From Panaeolus papilionaceus (lineage: Eukaryota > Basidiomycota > Agaricomycetes > Agaricales), in assembly GCA_015501605.1 (NCBI GenBank), contig JADNRZ010000005.1, positions 2,356,001-2,420,000 on the forward strand: a stretch of DNA of 64,000 bases, read 5' to 3'. Shown one piece after another: positions 23,755-35,826 of the stretch; position 1 is the stretch's first letter, and every line of letters begins with the position of its first letter. The position numbers and the translations under genes were made by a program. The notes beneath the pieces were generated by a model, which saw nothing but the letters and a program-made list of their open reading frames with translations, searched no databases and had not been told where the DNA came from.

Positions 23755-24957
23755 CTACTGTTCCAGACCACCACTTTGCAACCAAGACACCCACCCATGC
23801 AGTTCTTTATCGCGTGCATGGCTGGATAAATTTATCAGTGGGGGTCTTTCCTCAAAAGTATGTGATACGTGCCTAATAATACAATGGGGTGGATCTTCTG
23901 AGTCTGCAAAAATTTGAACGAGGAACCAGAGCCAGTCGTTGTTGGCCACCAAATAAGTATGGCGCAACGACTGCAGATACAACTTTTGATACACAGACGT
24001 AACTCCAGGGTTGCGGTTAATCCTTAAGGTGGTCCATGAATTGTTTTCGAGGAGCTGTTGATCGTCCACAGGCATCTCTGGCCACAATCGAAATTTCCAT
24101 GTTTGCCCATCCCCCACATTTCTTGTCCCATAAAAAAAAGAGGTTACAATGGAAGAGTCAGATGGTTCATTTGACAATGAGTCGATAATATTCCATCCCC
24201 TTGCCCTATATTTGTTGAGGGCATGGCTATCGTGCCTGTGCTCGATGTCCGACTTGAAAGCAACCCTTTTAATTAGAGTGCCTTTAGGGAAAAGACAGTA
24301 TGCCATGGAGTCTGTGATTAGATTCATGACACATGCTAATATAGGATATGTCGATGAACGATCAATGCATAGTTGAGCAAATTACCCACATGAATGAAAC
24401 TGAAGTATAGCATGAACAGGGTTGACACGACAGAGCATAACCTGGATTTTGGTGCCTGTTATGTCGTGCCTCATGCTGATGACCTTAGTGAAGGGTAGAT
24501 CTGGATAGTCATCAGGATCGCCTGTGAGTGAAGGGGGTATGGTCCCCGGTTCGGTTTCCCAGTCTGTACTACGAATTCGGCGGGATGGCAGGTTGTGGTG
24601 ACGATTGTACCTGCACTCCGCTAAAAAGGTCAATAGAGGACTCTTGTAACCTTCCGTGACGTAGATATCTAGGTCTGTGTCCACGCCAAAGTCCCGTCGG
24701 TCTAGAAAAGCTAAAGCTGTGGAGCCGGATATAACAGCCCCCGTTTGACGCTGAACAGCACGGAAGTGCCATAACTGAAGTCCTTCAAACCAGCGGCTGA
24801 GTAGGCGATGGTAGTTAAATCGACATCTGAAGTACATCGAAACACGGCCTTGTTCTTGATGATTAAGAGATGCCCATGTCAATAGGCTTTGCACATGGAA
24901 GTTGTCGAAAACCTCGTTGGCAAGATGATCAGTTCTAATTAAGGGATGTGTTCGCAT
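23755..24957 (-). CDS. Nucleotidyltransferase-like protein of a multi-copy fungal family
   Basis: Exon 1 is 24957-24390 and exon 2 24335-23755. The 54 bp intron (GTGGGT donor, TTAG acceptor) joins to read QFHSSCVMNLITDSMAYCLFP; 382 residues. The N-terminus resembles a degenerate F-box helix (EVFDNFHVQSLLTWASLNH). Then GAVISGSTALAFLDR followed by DTDLDIYV has the look of the GS-x-D-x-D core of nucleotidyltransferase-fold proteins, and KIQVMLCRV and VHAILQFHS follow as in the family. The catalytic activity is an inference and the family is commonly annotated as hypothetical. Two further members lie at 58.3 and 60.8 kb. No stop or frameshift is seen here. Confidence 0.65.
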
Positions 24958-25468
24958 AAATGGCAGGCAGTCAGGAAACAGATCAAAAATACAGACATAA
25001 TATTAGGGATTGGGATTGCCAAAGGATCATTAACCAGGCCGCGCAGCATATCCGTAACATTAATTGTAACCAAATGGAAGGGGAAGACGATGTTAAGGTG
25101 AAACAAGGACGCCTGGTCCTCCGCCTCTTACTATGTCATTGTCTTGTATGTCTACCTGCACTATACCAATGACCGCATTCCCCCTTTTAATTTCCATATT
25201 CACCTTGCTTGATCTGTATCCCTGCTTCTTCTCTTAAGCACCGTTTTCTCGCTTGGCTTGTTGTCTTGTTAAAGCCGCACCTGCATCCACTGAGAGCACA
25301 GACGTCGGCGATTTGTACCAGAGCATCTGAAAACACAGAACTTTTCAATCTCCACGTGATATTCTGTTTGTCATCTTGAAGTTGAAGTTGATCAGACCCA
25401 TGTCTCTCCGATTGCCTTAAACTTTGTTGTGTATGCGAACTATTACAAGATTCTCCAGGTGTCTACTA
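24958..25468. other. Intergenic gap
   Basis: No convincing gene. It lies between the start of the nucleotidyltransferase-like gene and the 3' end of the gene split by E2. Confidence 0.4.
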
Positions 25469-25740
25469 TCATATTTTCATTGCCTTCATTCTGACCAGCT
25501 CCTCCTCCTCAACTTCCATGTCTGAGTCGCACTCTACGAATCGACGCTTCAGAACCTGATTCTTGATGCCCCCATTTATCGGTCTGTCATGTCGTTCATT
25601 CTCTACCTTCATTTTATCCTGTGCTTTCTGGTCTCATACAATTAATAACTTGAACTAAGAAAATGTTGTTCCTTACCTCTCTATCTTCGCTGCTGACCTT
25701 GGCCAGCATACGTAGTATTAAGTACCAGCCATAGATGCTA
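25469..25740 (-). pseudogene. 3' part of a lineage-specific gene split by E2
   Basis: Read on the reverse strand, exon pieces 25738-25677 and 25618-25469 are joined by a 58 bp intron (GTAAGG donor, GCACAG acceptor). They end LAKVSSEDRE, DKMKVENERHDRP, then a basic stretch and an acidic tail (DSDMEVEEEELVRMKAMKI) before a TGA. This is the C-terminus of the gene whose upstream exons lie at 40293-41140, beyond E2. Between the E2 target site and LAKVSS the reading frame shifts once (GT, TAA), so the copy may have been slightly damaged independently of E2. Confidence 0.65.
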
Positions 25741-27700
25741 GATTCATATATCAGGAGTGTAGATGTACAGTCCTCACTCATGTATCAGACCTGTAGTTCT
25801 ACATACAGTCCCCTGTAAAATAACAGTAGGGGACGATTTCCGGGGGTGGGGGATGGGTAGGGGGATGGGTAGGGGTATATAGGGGGTGAAATAGGTGATA
25901 TTCCGGGGGTAGGAGGATGGGTAGGGGGTTGGGGATAGGGGGGATGGATGGGGGGATACCAGATAGGGGCTGGTGGCTTATCTGGCTGGGTGGGGGTAGG
26001 GGAAATGTTGTCGGATAGATATGATATGAGTATGGGGGTGTAGAGAAAAAAATCAGGATCCCGGAATGGGTATTTTCGGGGTGGGGGGATCAGTGGTTGG
26101 CGAGCAATTAAGGAAATACACTCTCAGAGCTGGCGATAAATCAAAATAAATCGAAAAAATAATATAAATCGCAAATAGCGCGCTCATTTCTGCTCCGATT
26201 GGGCTGGAATTTTGAACGCAGCCTCCCACATATGATCCCTATCGACCCTTAAAAAATGTTTTTTTACATGGGTCACTTGAAAAGCCCCTATCTTTGGCCC
26301 AAACAGTATCCTGCTCCATATTGCACCGCTCTGGGCACTATTTTGGGCGATCTATATATCATTAGAAAGCTATTAACAGCCTCTATAAGATACCACCATC
26401 CGATCTGCCAAATTGTACCAGAAACCCAGCAGATCAGGTTCGCTTTTTCTGCTTTTTCAGCCCCTATTCCCCCTACTACAATTATTTCATCAATATTGCT
26501 TCGCTTTTGGCACCATTTGGGCAGATATATACATCATTAGAAAGGTATACACTATATCTATCCATTCATGTGGTCCGATCTGCCAAATGTGGCCACAGAA
26601 GCAGCAGATCTCCTCTGGTTATTGTGCATTGATTAAATGAGCCCCTATTTACAAATCAAATCTTCGTCCTGATCAGGAATATTAGTGTGATGTCATTGAT
26701 CCCATTTAATCTCATCAATCCACATTAATTAGCTTCGCTTTTTTGGGATATTGGCATCACTGATCTGCTTTCAGGCACTAATGACACCACATCAATTAAT
26801 TAATCCTCCCCCACAAATATTGCAGCATTAATTGCACCGCTTTTTAGCTATTTTTTATTATACATATATATATCACCAGAAAGCTACAAATGTCTACTTT
26901 CAGGATCTGAAAACAGATCATAAATGTTGTGCTTTTGGAGGGAGCAATTGCATTTCGCATTTTGGGTACTAGAGCGTGGGAACACCTCTTGATCCTCCTT
27001 CTCCTCCTCCCCCCTCCGCTTTTTTGGCTTCATTCCTCCACTCTCCCTGCAGCTATCAACCTGAAACTTGGCACATCTCTTCATATACTATATATATGTC
27101 TATATCTCCGCTTATATGCAAATTGAAGAGGTTCCACTCATTCCATTCACCAATTACATATCAAAATACCATATTTGCACCATATATACCCAACAATACA
27201 TCCTTTTGGCTCCTCTACTGCTGAAAGCCCTTATGCATATTACTCATAACATGTAAAAGCATTGAATTTGACACTCAACCGCTTCAAAAGTTCAAGCAAC
27301 AGAATAGAAAACACTAAATGATAACTCTGGTTATGCAGAATAGTAATATGTGAATATCTTCATGAATATTGACCGCTCCAACATGCACCAAACTGTTCTG
27401 AGGACGCTTCAATTGTGGCTTCAAAAGTAGCCCACCCCCAAAGGATTCTGAGCAGTTCTCAAAATCGTTCAAATTTCCACTGATAAGCTTCTGACAAAGG
27501 ATCAGCAACGAAATAATTTAATCAGAACATACAGATGGATCAGGAGACATGATATATAGTGTTTACAAAAGGTTTGAAGTGATTTGGATGATTGTGGAAG
27601 GGTAGTATGGTGCGCCATCTGCACAAATAATAATACGCCTAAACATTTTAAGTAAATTTATAAGTCTGAGTAAACTTTTGTACTTAACTGCTCAATACAA
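25741..27700 (+). repeat. E2 left terminal inverted repeat
   Basis: In order inward: a tip of about 65 bp, an imperfect palindrome at 25808-25834 (GTCCCCTGT ... ACAGTAGGGGAC), a G-rich tract to ~26095, then the ~180 bp subrepeats with CGCTTTTTT and ATTAGAAAG words shared with E1. The last part (27040-27700) is absent from the E1 left arm. ORFs within are spurious because they repeat identically in the opposite arm and match no family. Confidence 0.88.
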
Positions 27701-27704
27701 ACAT

Positions 27705-27910
27705 TTTCCCGGCGCTTGTAGTAAAAACCCAAACATCTTTTGGGCGCTTTGAATTTCAACCCAAACATCTTTTAAGCGCTTGATGAGTCTCAAACATTTC
27801 TCGAGCGCTTCTGTCCAACGAACGAACATTTATAAAAATTAGTTGTATTTATTAAAGAAATCCTGGGTGCTTACGGTGTTTATTGAACATCTCAGGGCGC
27901 TTAAAACAAA
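27705..27910 (+). repeat. Left iteron array of E2
   Basis: Copies of a 19-20 bp word, consensus CAAACATCTTTTGGGCGCTT, start near 27708, 27739, 27763, 27790 and 27887. The first four are spaced about 24-33 bp. The array sits immediately inside the left inverted repeat. The same word, inverted, forms the right array. Such iterated words often bind an element's own protein. Confidence 0.75.
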
Positions 27911-28034
27911 TTTTAGAATGAATAAAGGCAGTAGGAAAACTAATAGAAACCATATCAATTCCCATTTTCCATTCAAAATGTTTGTTGATTATCGAGGGTT
28001 TGATCGGAGTTTTAATTTTCCACGGCATAAGGAG

Positions 28035-28106
28035 CGGAGCTTGAAATCGATATCCACATCAACGGAGCTTGAAATCGATATCAACATCAGCGGAGCTTGA
28101 AAATAT
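28035..28106 (+). repeat. 28 bp tandem repeat, ~2.5 copies
   Basis: The unit begins CGGAGCTTGAAATCGATATC and recurs at 28035, 28063 and 28091 (the last truncated). It lies about 440 bp upstream of the Spt5-like start codon and may be part of its promoter. Confidence 0.75.
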
Positions 28107-28540
28107 CAAAAAAGGCCCACCCTAAACATTCGTGTGCTGAAGCTTGGTCACACAACGAATGATATTCTCTTTTCTCCCATCATCGTCGTTTCTTAACAGT
28201 AGCACAGTAATACAAAGGAGCACGAAACTAATTTAGATAACCAAGTACATACCTCTAAATACAAACGAACGAGAAGGAAATACCGAAAAAAAATGGAAAA
28301 ATCCAGTGCGACCCAAATGCCGCGCCCTCAGAAACGCACATGGCAGGCAATGGTGAGGGAGATGGATAAGGGCAGATACACGAATGCCTGAACTCAATCT
28401 TCCTTGCCAGATTGAAGGGAGCAGCAGCTTACAAGGGGTCACCATCGAGGCAAGTGCTCCCCCAGACGGTGATTACAACCAATAAAATACATAAATTAAA
28501 CCTAAAATGACGAAATTAATTACCAGATCGCTCATGCCCG

Positions 28541-30789
28541 ATGCATCCGATGCAAGATTATAATTCAAACGACGAAGACACTACAGATGGAGGCGAGGAC
28601 GAGGATGGAGGCGAGGATGGAGGTGAGGACGAGGATGGAGACGAGGACGAGGATGGAGACGAGGACGAGGATGGAGACGAGGACAAGGATGGAGGCGAGG
28701 ACGAGGAGGAGGAAGAGTACGAAAATAATGGTGACAAAGGAGGGGAGGATGAGGATCGCAACGAAGAAGAGGAGAGAGGAGGGGTTGAGGAGCGACAATC
28801 TCGACGTCGACAAAAAGGGAACCATAGGACCAATCCTTTCATCGATGACGAGGCTGCAGGAGGGGAAACATCAGAGGACGAGGATGTCGATATGGAGGCT
28901 TCAACGTTTGTCGACAACGATGAGCAAGATGACGATTTGCCTGGAACCCACCTTGGTAAGTCAGTTAATCTATTGACATGCTTCTGGTTCTCATATAGTA
29001 CTTATAGAAATCAATGCACAATTTCTCCAAGCCACAGATCGCGAAACTCGACTGTACTTCTGGGAACGTCTACTCGATAGGGCATACGAGCGGGTGAGGG
29101 GTGGTGAATCATGGGGTTCTGCGAGTCGGTATGAAGAAGATGATCACTACATCACCTTGTCCGATGGGATCCCTGGACTCTCACCTTCGCAATTACGGTT
29201 GGTGCCGCACGAAGAACGTGGGGGGTGCATGTCTCATTCCCCGAGACGCATCCCACTGTGGGTCCGTATATGTGATTCTAGGTCCAAATGGAAGGCAGTC
29301 AATGGGAGCGTTGGAATCGTTGTGCCAGATCTCAATGGCTCTGATACGGAGGAGGTTTGGAATGTTATTGTGGCGCACAGAGACCCACTGGAAGCATCGG
29401 CACCCTGGTCATGGCAGGTCGTCAACTTCAGTGACATTCGTTTCAAAATCAACCTCGACGAACTGCCGACGGTCAAGGACATTCAGCGATTTTCAGGTTG
29501 CGACCTCATCAATGAATACACGCTTAATGTGCTATTTGAGCGCATTTACCGCACGAATATACGGCCAGGGGCCCGTGTGGTCGTCACCACGGGAGAGTTT
29601 GTGGGGTTGATTGGGGAAATGGTCATGTCGTTGGGCGAAACGGCCAAAGTCAGATTCGACAATGGTTTATTACAGGAGGTGCTACTCCGCGACCTACGTC
29701 GGAACTTCGTAATTGGTGACCAGGCAGTCATTTCTACCTTACCATGGAGGGGGACGACAGGTTGGGTAACGAGCGTTGAAGCAAAACACATAACAATCTG
29801 GTCGGATGTAACACAAAGAGAGGTATGACAAATGTCATTCTTTTAATCGTGCACTCATGATTTATCCCAATAGTATCGAGTAGCCATGATTGAGGCGGAG
29901 TTCTTCACGCCCTCCTTCCGTCAAACCGCCTCCCTACCCCCAAGGATTAAACATCGGAACATCAGCGACTTCAATATTTATGATCGCTTCAAGGGCAGGA
30001 TGGTGTATGTTACGGGTCACCACCCCCTTAAGGGCCAACGAGGACAGATCAAGGACACCCATCCCGATGGACGAATCTGGGTTCAGATGGAATCCATACT
30101 GTGCAAGAATGAACCGACTATATTTAAGCACGCAGACATATCTTTGATGTAAGTTTCTGTCGATTCATTGTGCACAATATCTAACTGCTCAAGGCAGCGA
30201 AGATGCGACAGAGAAATTGCTACCAATACATCATACACGTCACCATGTTGCGCACATAAACTCAATCAAGGCACCATTTTCATCCAAAACGGAGTCGGAT
30301 ACCAACAACAACGACAACAGACCCAGCGGCTTGAAGAGTCCATCTTCACATATCGAGGACCTCCCTATCACTGATAGTTCGATCACGTTCCCTAGGACGG
30401 AACCCGTAGAGCCTGCTCCAAACGTTGATCCTTACTGGCTCGTTGAAGCATGCTTCTCACACAGGATCAAGCTCGCTCATGTCCATGACCCAAATCACAT
30501 AGTACAGCTGCTTGGGAGGGGTTCTTCACCTGGGATGGTGCAGGTGCGCGATCGTATGGCAGTGCAGGAGATTGCGTCACACAATTTGGCTGCACTACCA
30601 CCGAGTCGTAAAGATGATATGGTGGTGGTTATTTCTGGCGAGCATATCGGAAACATGTACAAAGTCGTCGAAGTTATGGAATCTGTTTCACGGGTCAAGA
30701 AGTTGGGACGAGTTCTGCGCAAAAACGAAGTCCACCCCACGTTTCCTAATGATACATTGGTGCAGGCATTTGGACCCTTCAAAAAGTAA
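28541..30789 (+). CDS. Spt5/KOW-like protein carried by E2
   Basis: Exons 28541-28955, 29032-29822, 29874-30148 and 30198-30789 join in phase (introns 76, 51 and 49 bp) to 690 residues. The first ~140 residues are extremely acidic (DGGEDEDG-type repeats), then NPFIDDEA; an acidic start of this kind is typical of Spt5. KOW-like beta segments follow, each as hydrophobic strand, Gly and turn: GARVVVTTGEFVGLIGEM, DQAVISTLPWRGTTGWVTS, GRMVYVTGHHPLKGQRGQI and DDMVVVISGEHIGNMYKVV. True Spt5 binds RNA polymerase II through its NGN domain; no clear NGN domain is visible here. Within E2 it could influence transcription of the element or of the target, but that is inference. A second Spt5-like gene ends the window. 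Confidence 0.75.
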
Positions 30790-31027
30790 TAGACTTGGAC
30801 CTTATTTAGTTTATTTATTTTAAATCTTTGTAACGTTGAGACACTTGTAGACTTTTTCCTTCGCATGATGTCGTAGTTTTTAATTTAAGACCACAAGGTA
30901 GACCAAACATGTATTGTGAATATATCTAACAACTCGAACAGCCCGGGAACTAGTTCAAAATCTATCAACTATCGGAATCAACCTACCAAACGCGAGACAG
31001 ATACCGACAATGTACGTACTAAGCTAT

Positions 31028-31976
31028 CTACTCGAAAGCGGCTTTAATCTCATTTTCAGCATCCTTATACAGATCATCCTCAATGTCCAATTCGATGAAT
31101 AAACTACGTAGGTTCCTCAGGGCAATCCTTCGGCAGCTATTAGGATTGACCGAATTTTCAGCCATAACCGAGGGGCATTGTTTCAAAGGAAGGGGGTCAT
31201 CAGGGTGGAATACCCGCTCCAGGATGTGGATACGCCATGCATTCTTCCATTGCAGAGTGCACATCACATGGTTGGTGCATGCATCGTCCTGAACAATGCT
31301 CTCAGGGACAGCAGTGCATCGACGTCGGACCTCGTCCAAACGGATGCGTAGCCTCATGATAGGTTCGTAGATCGAAACCTGCTGGAGCTTCCAATCTAAC
31401 AGAGGTACTTTGGTAGCCAGAACGACGAGCTCTCCGAGCATATCCCACCTCCGATATCCTGTCACCAACTTCAACATAAAAAACGGGTCCCCAAAAAGCC
31501 TCCATATCCCATCAAAGCAGAATTTCTCGACGTCCTCCATCCTCCATTGGTCCGCAAGGTGAAGCATGCTGAGCAGATCCCCTTCTGTATAACTGCGGCC
31601 GTTTGGCAGGCTGAATGTGTGCGTAAGTGCTCTCGTATTATGTCGAAGATCATATCCAAAAACTTACTCAGCGCCATAGCGAATCCAGAGTGCCAATGGT
31701 GCAAAGTCGCGACGCTTGATACCGTGCAAGACAATTGGGTTAGCGGTCGTTCCTTCTTGCATGGGACCACTATTCAGCGAGTCGACAAACAAGCCTTGGA
31801 AGACCGCGGAAAATTTGGAGATCTCGTTCATCGACAACCAAAACCGTGTTCCTTCAACCTTTCAACAATGTAAGTGTTGATAAAAAAAACATATTAATAA
31901 AGCGTGGACTCACCATAACGACAATACTAGTACTTTTTGCGGCAGTCAAGTTGCTCGTCTGCGTGATGTTTGACAT
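31028..31976 (-). CDS. BTB/POZ-like protein 1 of E2
   Basis: Exons 31976-31914, 31858-31668 and 31610-31028 join in phase (introns 55 and 57 bp) to 278 residues. After MSNITQTSNLTAAKS the product reads RFWLSMNEISKFSAVFQGLF, then NPIVLHGIKRRDFAPLALWI and LLSMLHLADQWRMEDVEKFC. This is the strand-helix order of the agaricomycete BTB fold, in which ligand to a modified/absent 'FRV' strand is followed by 'S.VF..MF' and the 'L..A..W....' helix. BTB domains dimerise and often bridge to Cullin-3. The first ~20 residues are short for a BTB start, so an additional upstream exon is possible. The second BTB gene lies 146 bp upstream in the same direction. Confidence 0.68.
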
Positions 31977-32122
31977 GGCTTTGAACGTTGATGCAGCGGT
32001 TGATGTATTGTTGCGGATCGCAGGACTCTAGGAGTGTGAATTAAAGCTCTGGGTGGCGTAAGTAAATCCAGACCAATTTATACTCAAGTCATGATACAAA
32101 AAGAAGACGACGTAAACTAAAA

Positions 32123-33394
32123 TTATTGTTTTCCACCCTGCCAGATGATACGCTGGAACTTCTCCTTCATCTTCCGCAGAACGTAGTCCTCCTTTCCCCA
32201 TCGTGTCTCCCAATCGGGATGACGCACAAGATCTGACCTCATATGCTCCCTGCATCCCTGGTTTACCAAGTCATCGTTAACCAGCGCCTGAGCAAATGAA
32301 TCCCGAGCCTCAACTGCAGGGTCCAGACGCTCTACGAGCGGCTTGGCGATATGGACTTGCCAATGCATGAAACATCTCTCCACGCACACGTAGTGAGAAT
32401 GGGGAACATCCTCGATATTGGGAATCGTAGGGAAATGAACTGCAATTGCTGATCGTTGGACCATGATGGCATCGCGTGCAAAGGTCACTGCGCGGTAAAC
32501 GTCGGGGGTCAAGAGCTTGAGATCGGAAGGGTTTTTGTTGAGAGGGAGAAAAACGAGCGATCTCAACATACGGATGGTCAGGAGGCTCTCGTCCTTGAAC
32601 TTGACAGCAGCATAGAGCCGGAACGCAGGAGTCTGGCCAGGCAACCCCAGCAGACGGTAGAACTGTTCCTCAATCAAGGTGAGCTCCCACTTTTGAGCCA
32701 ATCTCACGAACTGAGCGATGTTGTCCTTGCTGTAGCTGTGCCCTTTTAACGGAGATTTACCCCACTCCCTGGCTCTAACTGTTAGTGCATGTATTTAACG
32801 ACAATTTATTCAGGCTTACTAACCTCTGGACACGTAGAGCCCCCATGAATGCGTCCATCTGCTCTTTGGTAACACCCTCAACCATAATCGGGCATTCTTG
32901 GGAGACACCTGGCTTGACCGTCGGTGTGGTAGACCCCGATTGCATCGCATTGTGGAAGTCCATAGAGTTCTTATAAAGTGTCGCCATGTAGAGAGACTGT
33001 GAGACATAACGACTGATCTCCAGTGAAAAAACAACATCTTCGACCTAAATATATCCGGTATGAGCAACATCCAAAGTCTTTCATCAACTATACTGACTTG
33101 GAACCAGGCGTCTAAGGGCATTTGAGACAGTAATTCATCCCAATCGGATGACTCTACATCAGCTGCACCAGGAGCGCGATCAGGCGCGCCGTCCATTGCG
33201 AGGGGACCATTATCAATAACCATTGGAGCCGGGTCTTGCGGTTCTTGCGGGTTAGGTAGCGGATTAGGTGGCTGAATGGCTTCCTGCTTGACGTCGTCGG
33301 TTTCAACAAGCATGGTGTGTACGCGAGGTGGAGACGATGACTCTGATGAACCAGGAGAATGTACAATATCGATTTGAGTGTTAGATACCGCCAT
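32123..33394 (-). CDS. BTB/POZ-like protein 2 of E2
   Basis: Exons 33394-33098, 33044-32824 and 32768-32123 join in phase (introns 53 and 55 bp) to 387 residues. The N-terminal ~85 residues are a Pro/Asp-rich linker. Then come LDAWFQVEDVVFSLEISRYV, MATLYKNSMDF, CPIMVEGVTKEQMDAFMGAL and IAQFVRLAQKWELTLIEEQF, the same fold order as BTB protein 1. The C-terminal helical half (FRLYAAVKFKDESLL; WQVHIAKPLVERLDP) parallels that of protein 1. The pair is thus likely an old tandem duplication that diverged. It is transcribed away from the integrase gene; the 210 bp between their starts must hold both promoters. Confidence 0.68.
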
Positions 33395-33604
33395 GGTACA
33401 GTGATTTAGCAAATGCTGGTAGCCGATTTTATATGTGGTACTTATTGCAAAAATCGCGAGATTCTGCCGTAGTCTATCCTATCTATTCAACTACTCCGTA
33501 ATCAGTATACAGTTCCATTACTGTTTCATTCTGAAAGGTACGTCGTCAAATTATATAAAAGCTGAGCTTAGACTGATAATGATCTGGTAGAAGGTCACCT
33601 CAGG
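33395..33604. promoter_or_regulatory. Shared divergent promoter, BTB 2 / integrase
   Basis: Only 210 bp separate the two start codons on opposite strands, so one compact region must drive both genes. No specific site is recognised; co-regulation is an inference from the spacing. Confidence 0.45.
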
Positions 33605-35693
33605 ATGGTCTTCCCATCTCTTCCCAAACGAACCAAATCCTGGCCATCTCCCGTAATCATTGCAGCAGGAAAAATTTACAATGCTTATTGCAGTACAACC
33701 CGCCTTCTCGAGTCTGGAAACCACAATCAACATCGGATCACTGCGCATAAAAATGTGCTGTACAACCAAGTCCAACCTCTTATCTCATCAATTACTGCCC
33801 AAGAGCCTGATTTAGCGAACTGGGTCTCAGATGTATGCGGAATCTTTTATGATCTCCACAGGGAACTGGAGCGCGTTGAAGCTACCTCACAGTTAGTACC
33901 ATTATTTTAATAGTTGATCGCAAATTACTCATTTGCGCTCTCGATTTGCCATTCCAGATCAGGATCATCATCTTTCCCTGTCAACCCATATGTCCTCGTT
34001 TACACTGGACGTCGTGGAAGACCAGCCAAGCGTATCAATCAGGACGCGCTCGAATGGGCGTCCAGGAGCAATTTGACGTTCACCCAAATTGCCAAGCTCT
34101 TTGGAGTTCATCGGAACCATCTTCGTGCTCAGATGATAGCTGCAGGTATCTCGACGTCACGCTATTCCGATATAAACGACGACGACCTCAATAATGTCGT
34201 ACATGAGGCACTCTCTGCACGACCAGATACCGGAGTAGCTTATCTAACAGGCTATCTGCGATCTCACCACAAAATTCGTATTCAACGTGCAAGAATCCGA
34301 TACGCTGTGCGTCAAGTGGACGCCGTAGGAGCAACCCTTAGGCAACAGGCTGCGTCCAAGAAGCCTCGAGGAAGCTATCACGTCTCAAGACCACATGCTT
34401 TATGGCATATCGACGGCCACCACAAAATCATCAAATGGGGCATTGTCATTCATGGTATCATCGACGGCTACTCTCGAAAGGTTAGTTGGGAGATGGTTTA
34501 GATTCTTTCAATGCCTCATGCCTTCATCTCAGATAGTCGGGCTTAGGGCCAGTACATCTAACTCGGCAGACACAGTGTTGAACATGTTTCTCGACTCCAT
34601 TTGGGAACATGGCATCCCCTCACGGATTCGGGGAGATCGGGGAGGGGAGAACCGCGACGTATCAATTGCGATGATTAGATTTCGTGGTCGAAATCGTGGC
34701 AGCTTTTTATGGGGTCCCAGCGTTCACAACACACCAATAGAGCGGCTATGGGTCGAGCTAGGACGTCGTTTTTGTTGGGCATGGAGGGTGTTCTTCCTTC
34801 GTCTAGGTCGTCTTCATCATCTCGACAAAGAAAACCCTCGTCATCGTTGGTTAATTGATTACCTATTCCTCGACATGATCAATGAAGACTGCAGGAAATT
34901 TGTAGAGGAATGGAACGTGCATCCAATGCGTAATAGAGGCAGCAAGTGCCCAAACGTAATTAATTTCGCTCCTCATTTGTTGCATGGAACTAATACATTA
35001 TTAAAACAGGATCTCGAGGTTGAAGGGATGATCAAATACGGGGTTTATGACAACTCTACAGGGTCGTTCACTTTTGGTGACGAGTGCAAAGGCCTATCGG
35101 TGGACGAAATACATCAGTTCTATCAGCATCCAAAAGAGAGCGCAGGGAGTGGAGATGAGGCACAATCAGACGATGAGGAGCAAGAACCCAAAGTCACCAA
35201 CGGTGCTGATACCGACACCGACTCTGACTTCAATCCCTCAGACGAAGAAGAGACATGGTCGGATAGCGATGAAGATCTGGAAGATGATGAAACCGACATG
35301 AGCGCAACAGACGACAACGAAATCCAAGATGGCGACAATAGCGACGATAGCGACGATGAGGCAGGAAACGGGGTCAACCCTGCTGAAGATGTCGACCCCA
35401 ACATTCATCATGAAGCGATTGACGTTCCGCAAGGCAATTGTCCCTTCAACGATGCAGCACTGGCCGTTTTCAAGACGTCTATCGAAAGGGTTTATCAAGA
35501 AGGATACATCCCGCACGGATATTATGTCCGTCCCGAAGAATGGGACGATGGCTATTATTCAGAGTCAGAAGATCTACCAATTGGGCAGTCTCAAAAAATG
35601 AAAACCATACAGCTGCCCAACCGTATTTGGCTCCCTAGGGCTCGATTATGGGTGCAGGCGTTATCTTTATTGCAGATGTCTGAAATACTTTAG
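33605..35693 (+). CDS. Integrase-core (rve-like, DD34E) protein, candidate E2 transposase
   Basis: Exons 33605-33891, 33958-34480 and 34533-35693 join in phase (introns 66 and 52 bp) to 656 residues. An N-terminal helical region is followed by a helix-turn-helix (WASRSNLTFTQIAKLFGVHR) and a second helical DNA-binding-type block (YSDINDDDLNNVVHEAL). The RNase H-fold core follows: D248 in ALWHIDGHHKIIKWG, D305 in RIRGDRGGEN, and E340 in HNTPIERLW, with 34 residues between the last two. The last ~200 residues are strongly acidic (DSDFNPSDEEETWSDSDED). This resembles the integrase-core family widespread in agaricomycetes and some animals. All three catalytic residues are intact. It is the only transposition-type enzyme in E2, so it is the best candidate for mobilising E2 and, in trans, E1. 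Confidence 0.82.
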
Positions 35694-35826
35694 ATATACT
35701 AGTTTTATTATTTCTTGTATATATAGTCTCTAAATGTGCGTTATACCAGCTTCCTTAGTACCCCCCTCAGGTGCTCATCCACTCATTTACAGTCCTTCCT
35801 GCATTCTACTATACTTATCGACTACG

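Noticed and set aside
26256..26640. Small ORFs such as 26256-26540 in the inverted repeats as genes
   Set aside because: They recur only because the arms are copies of each other. They are short, overlap the G-rich tract and subrepeats, and resemble no protein family.
28558..28917. Ser/Pro-rich reverse ORF opposite the acidic start of the Spt5-like gene
   Set aside because: It is the antisense shadow of GAGGATGA-type repeats in a well-spliced forward gene.
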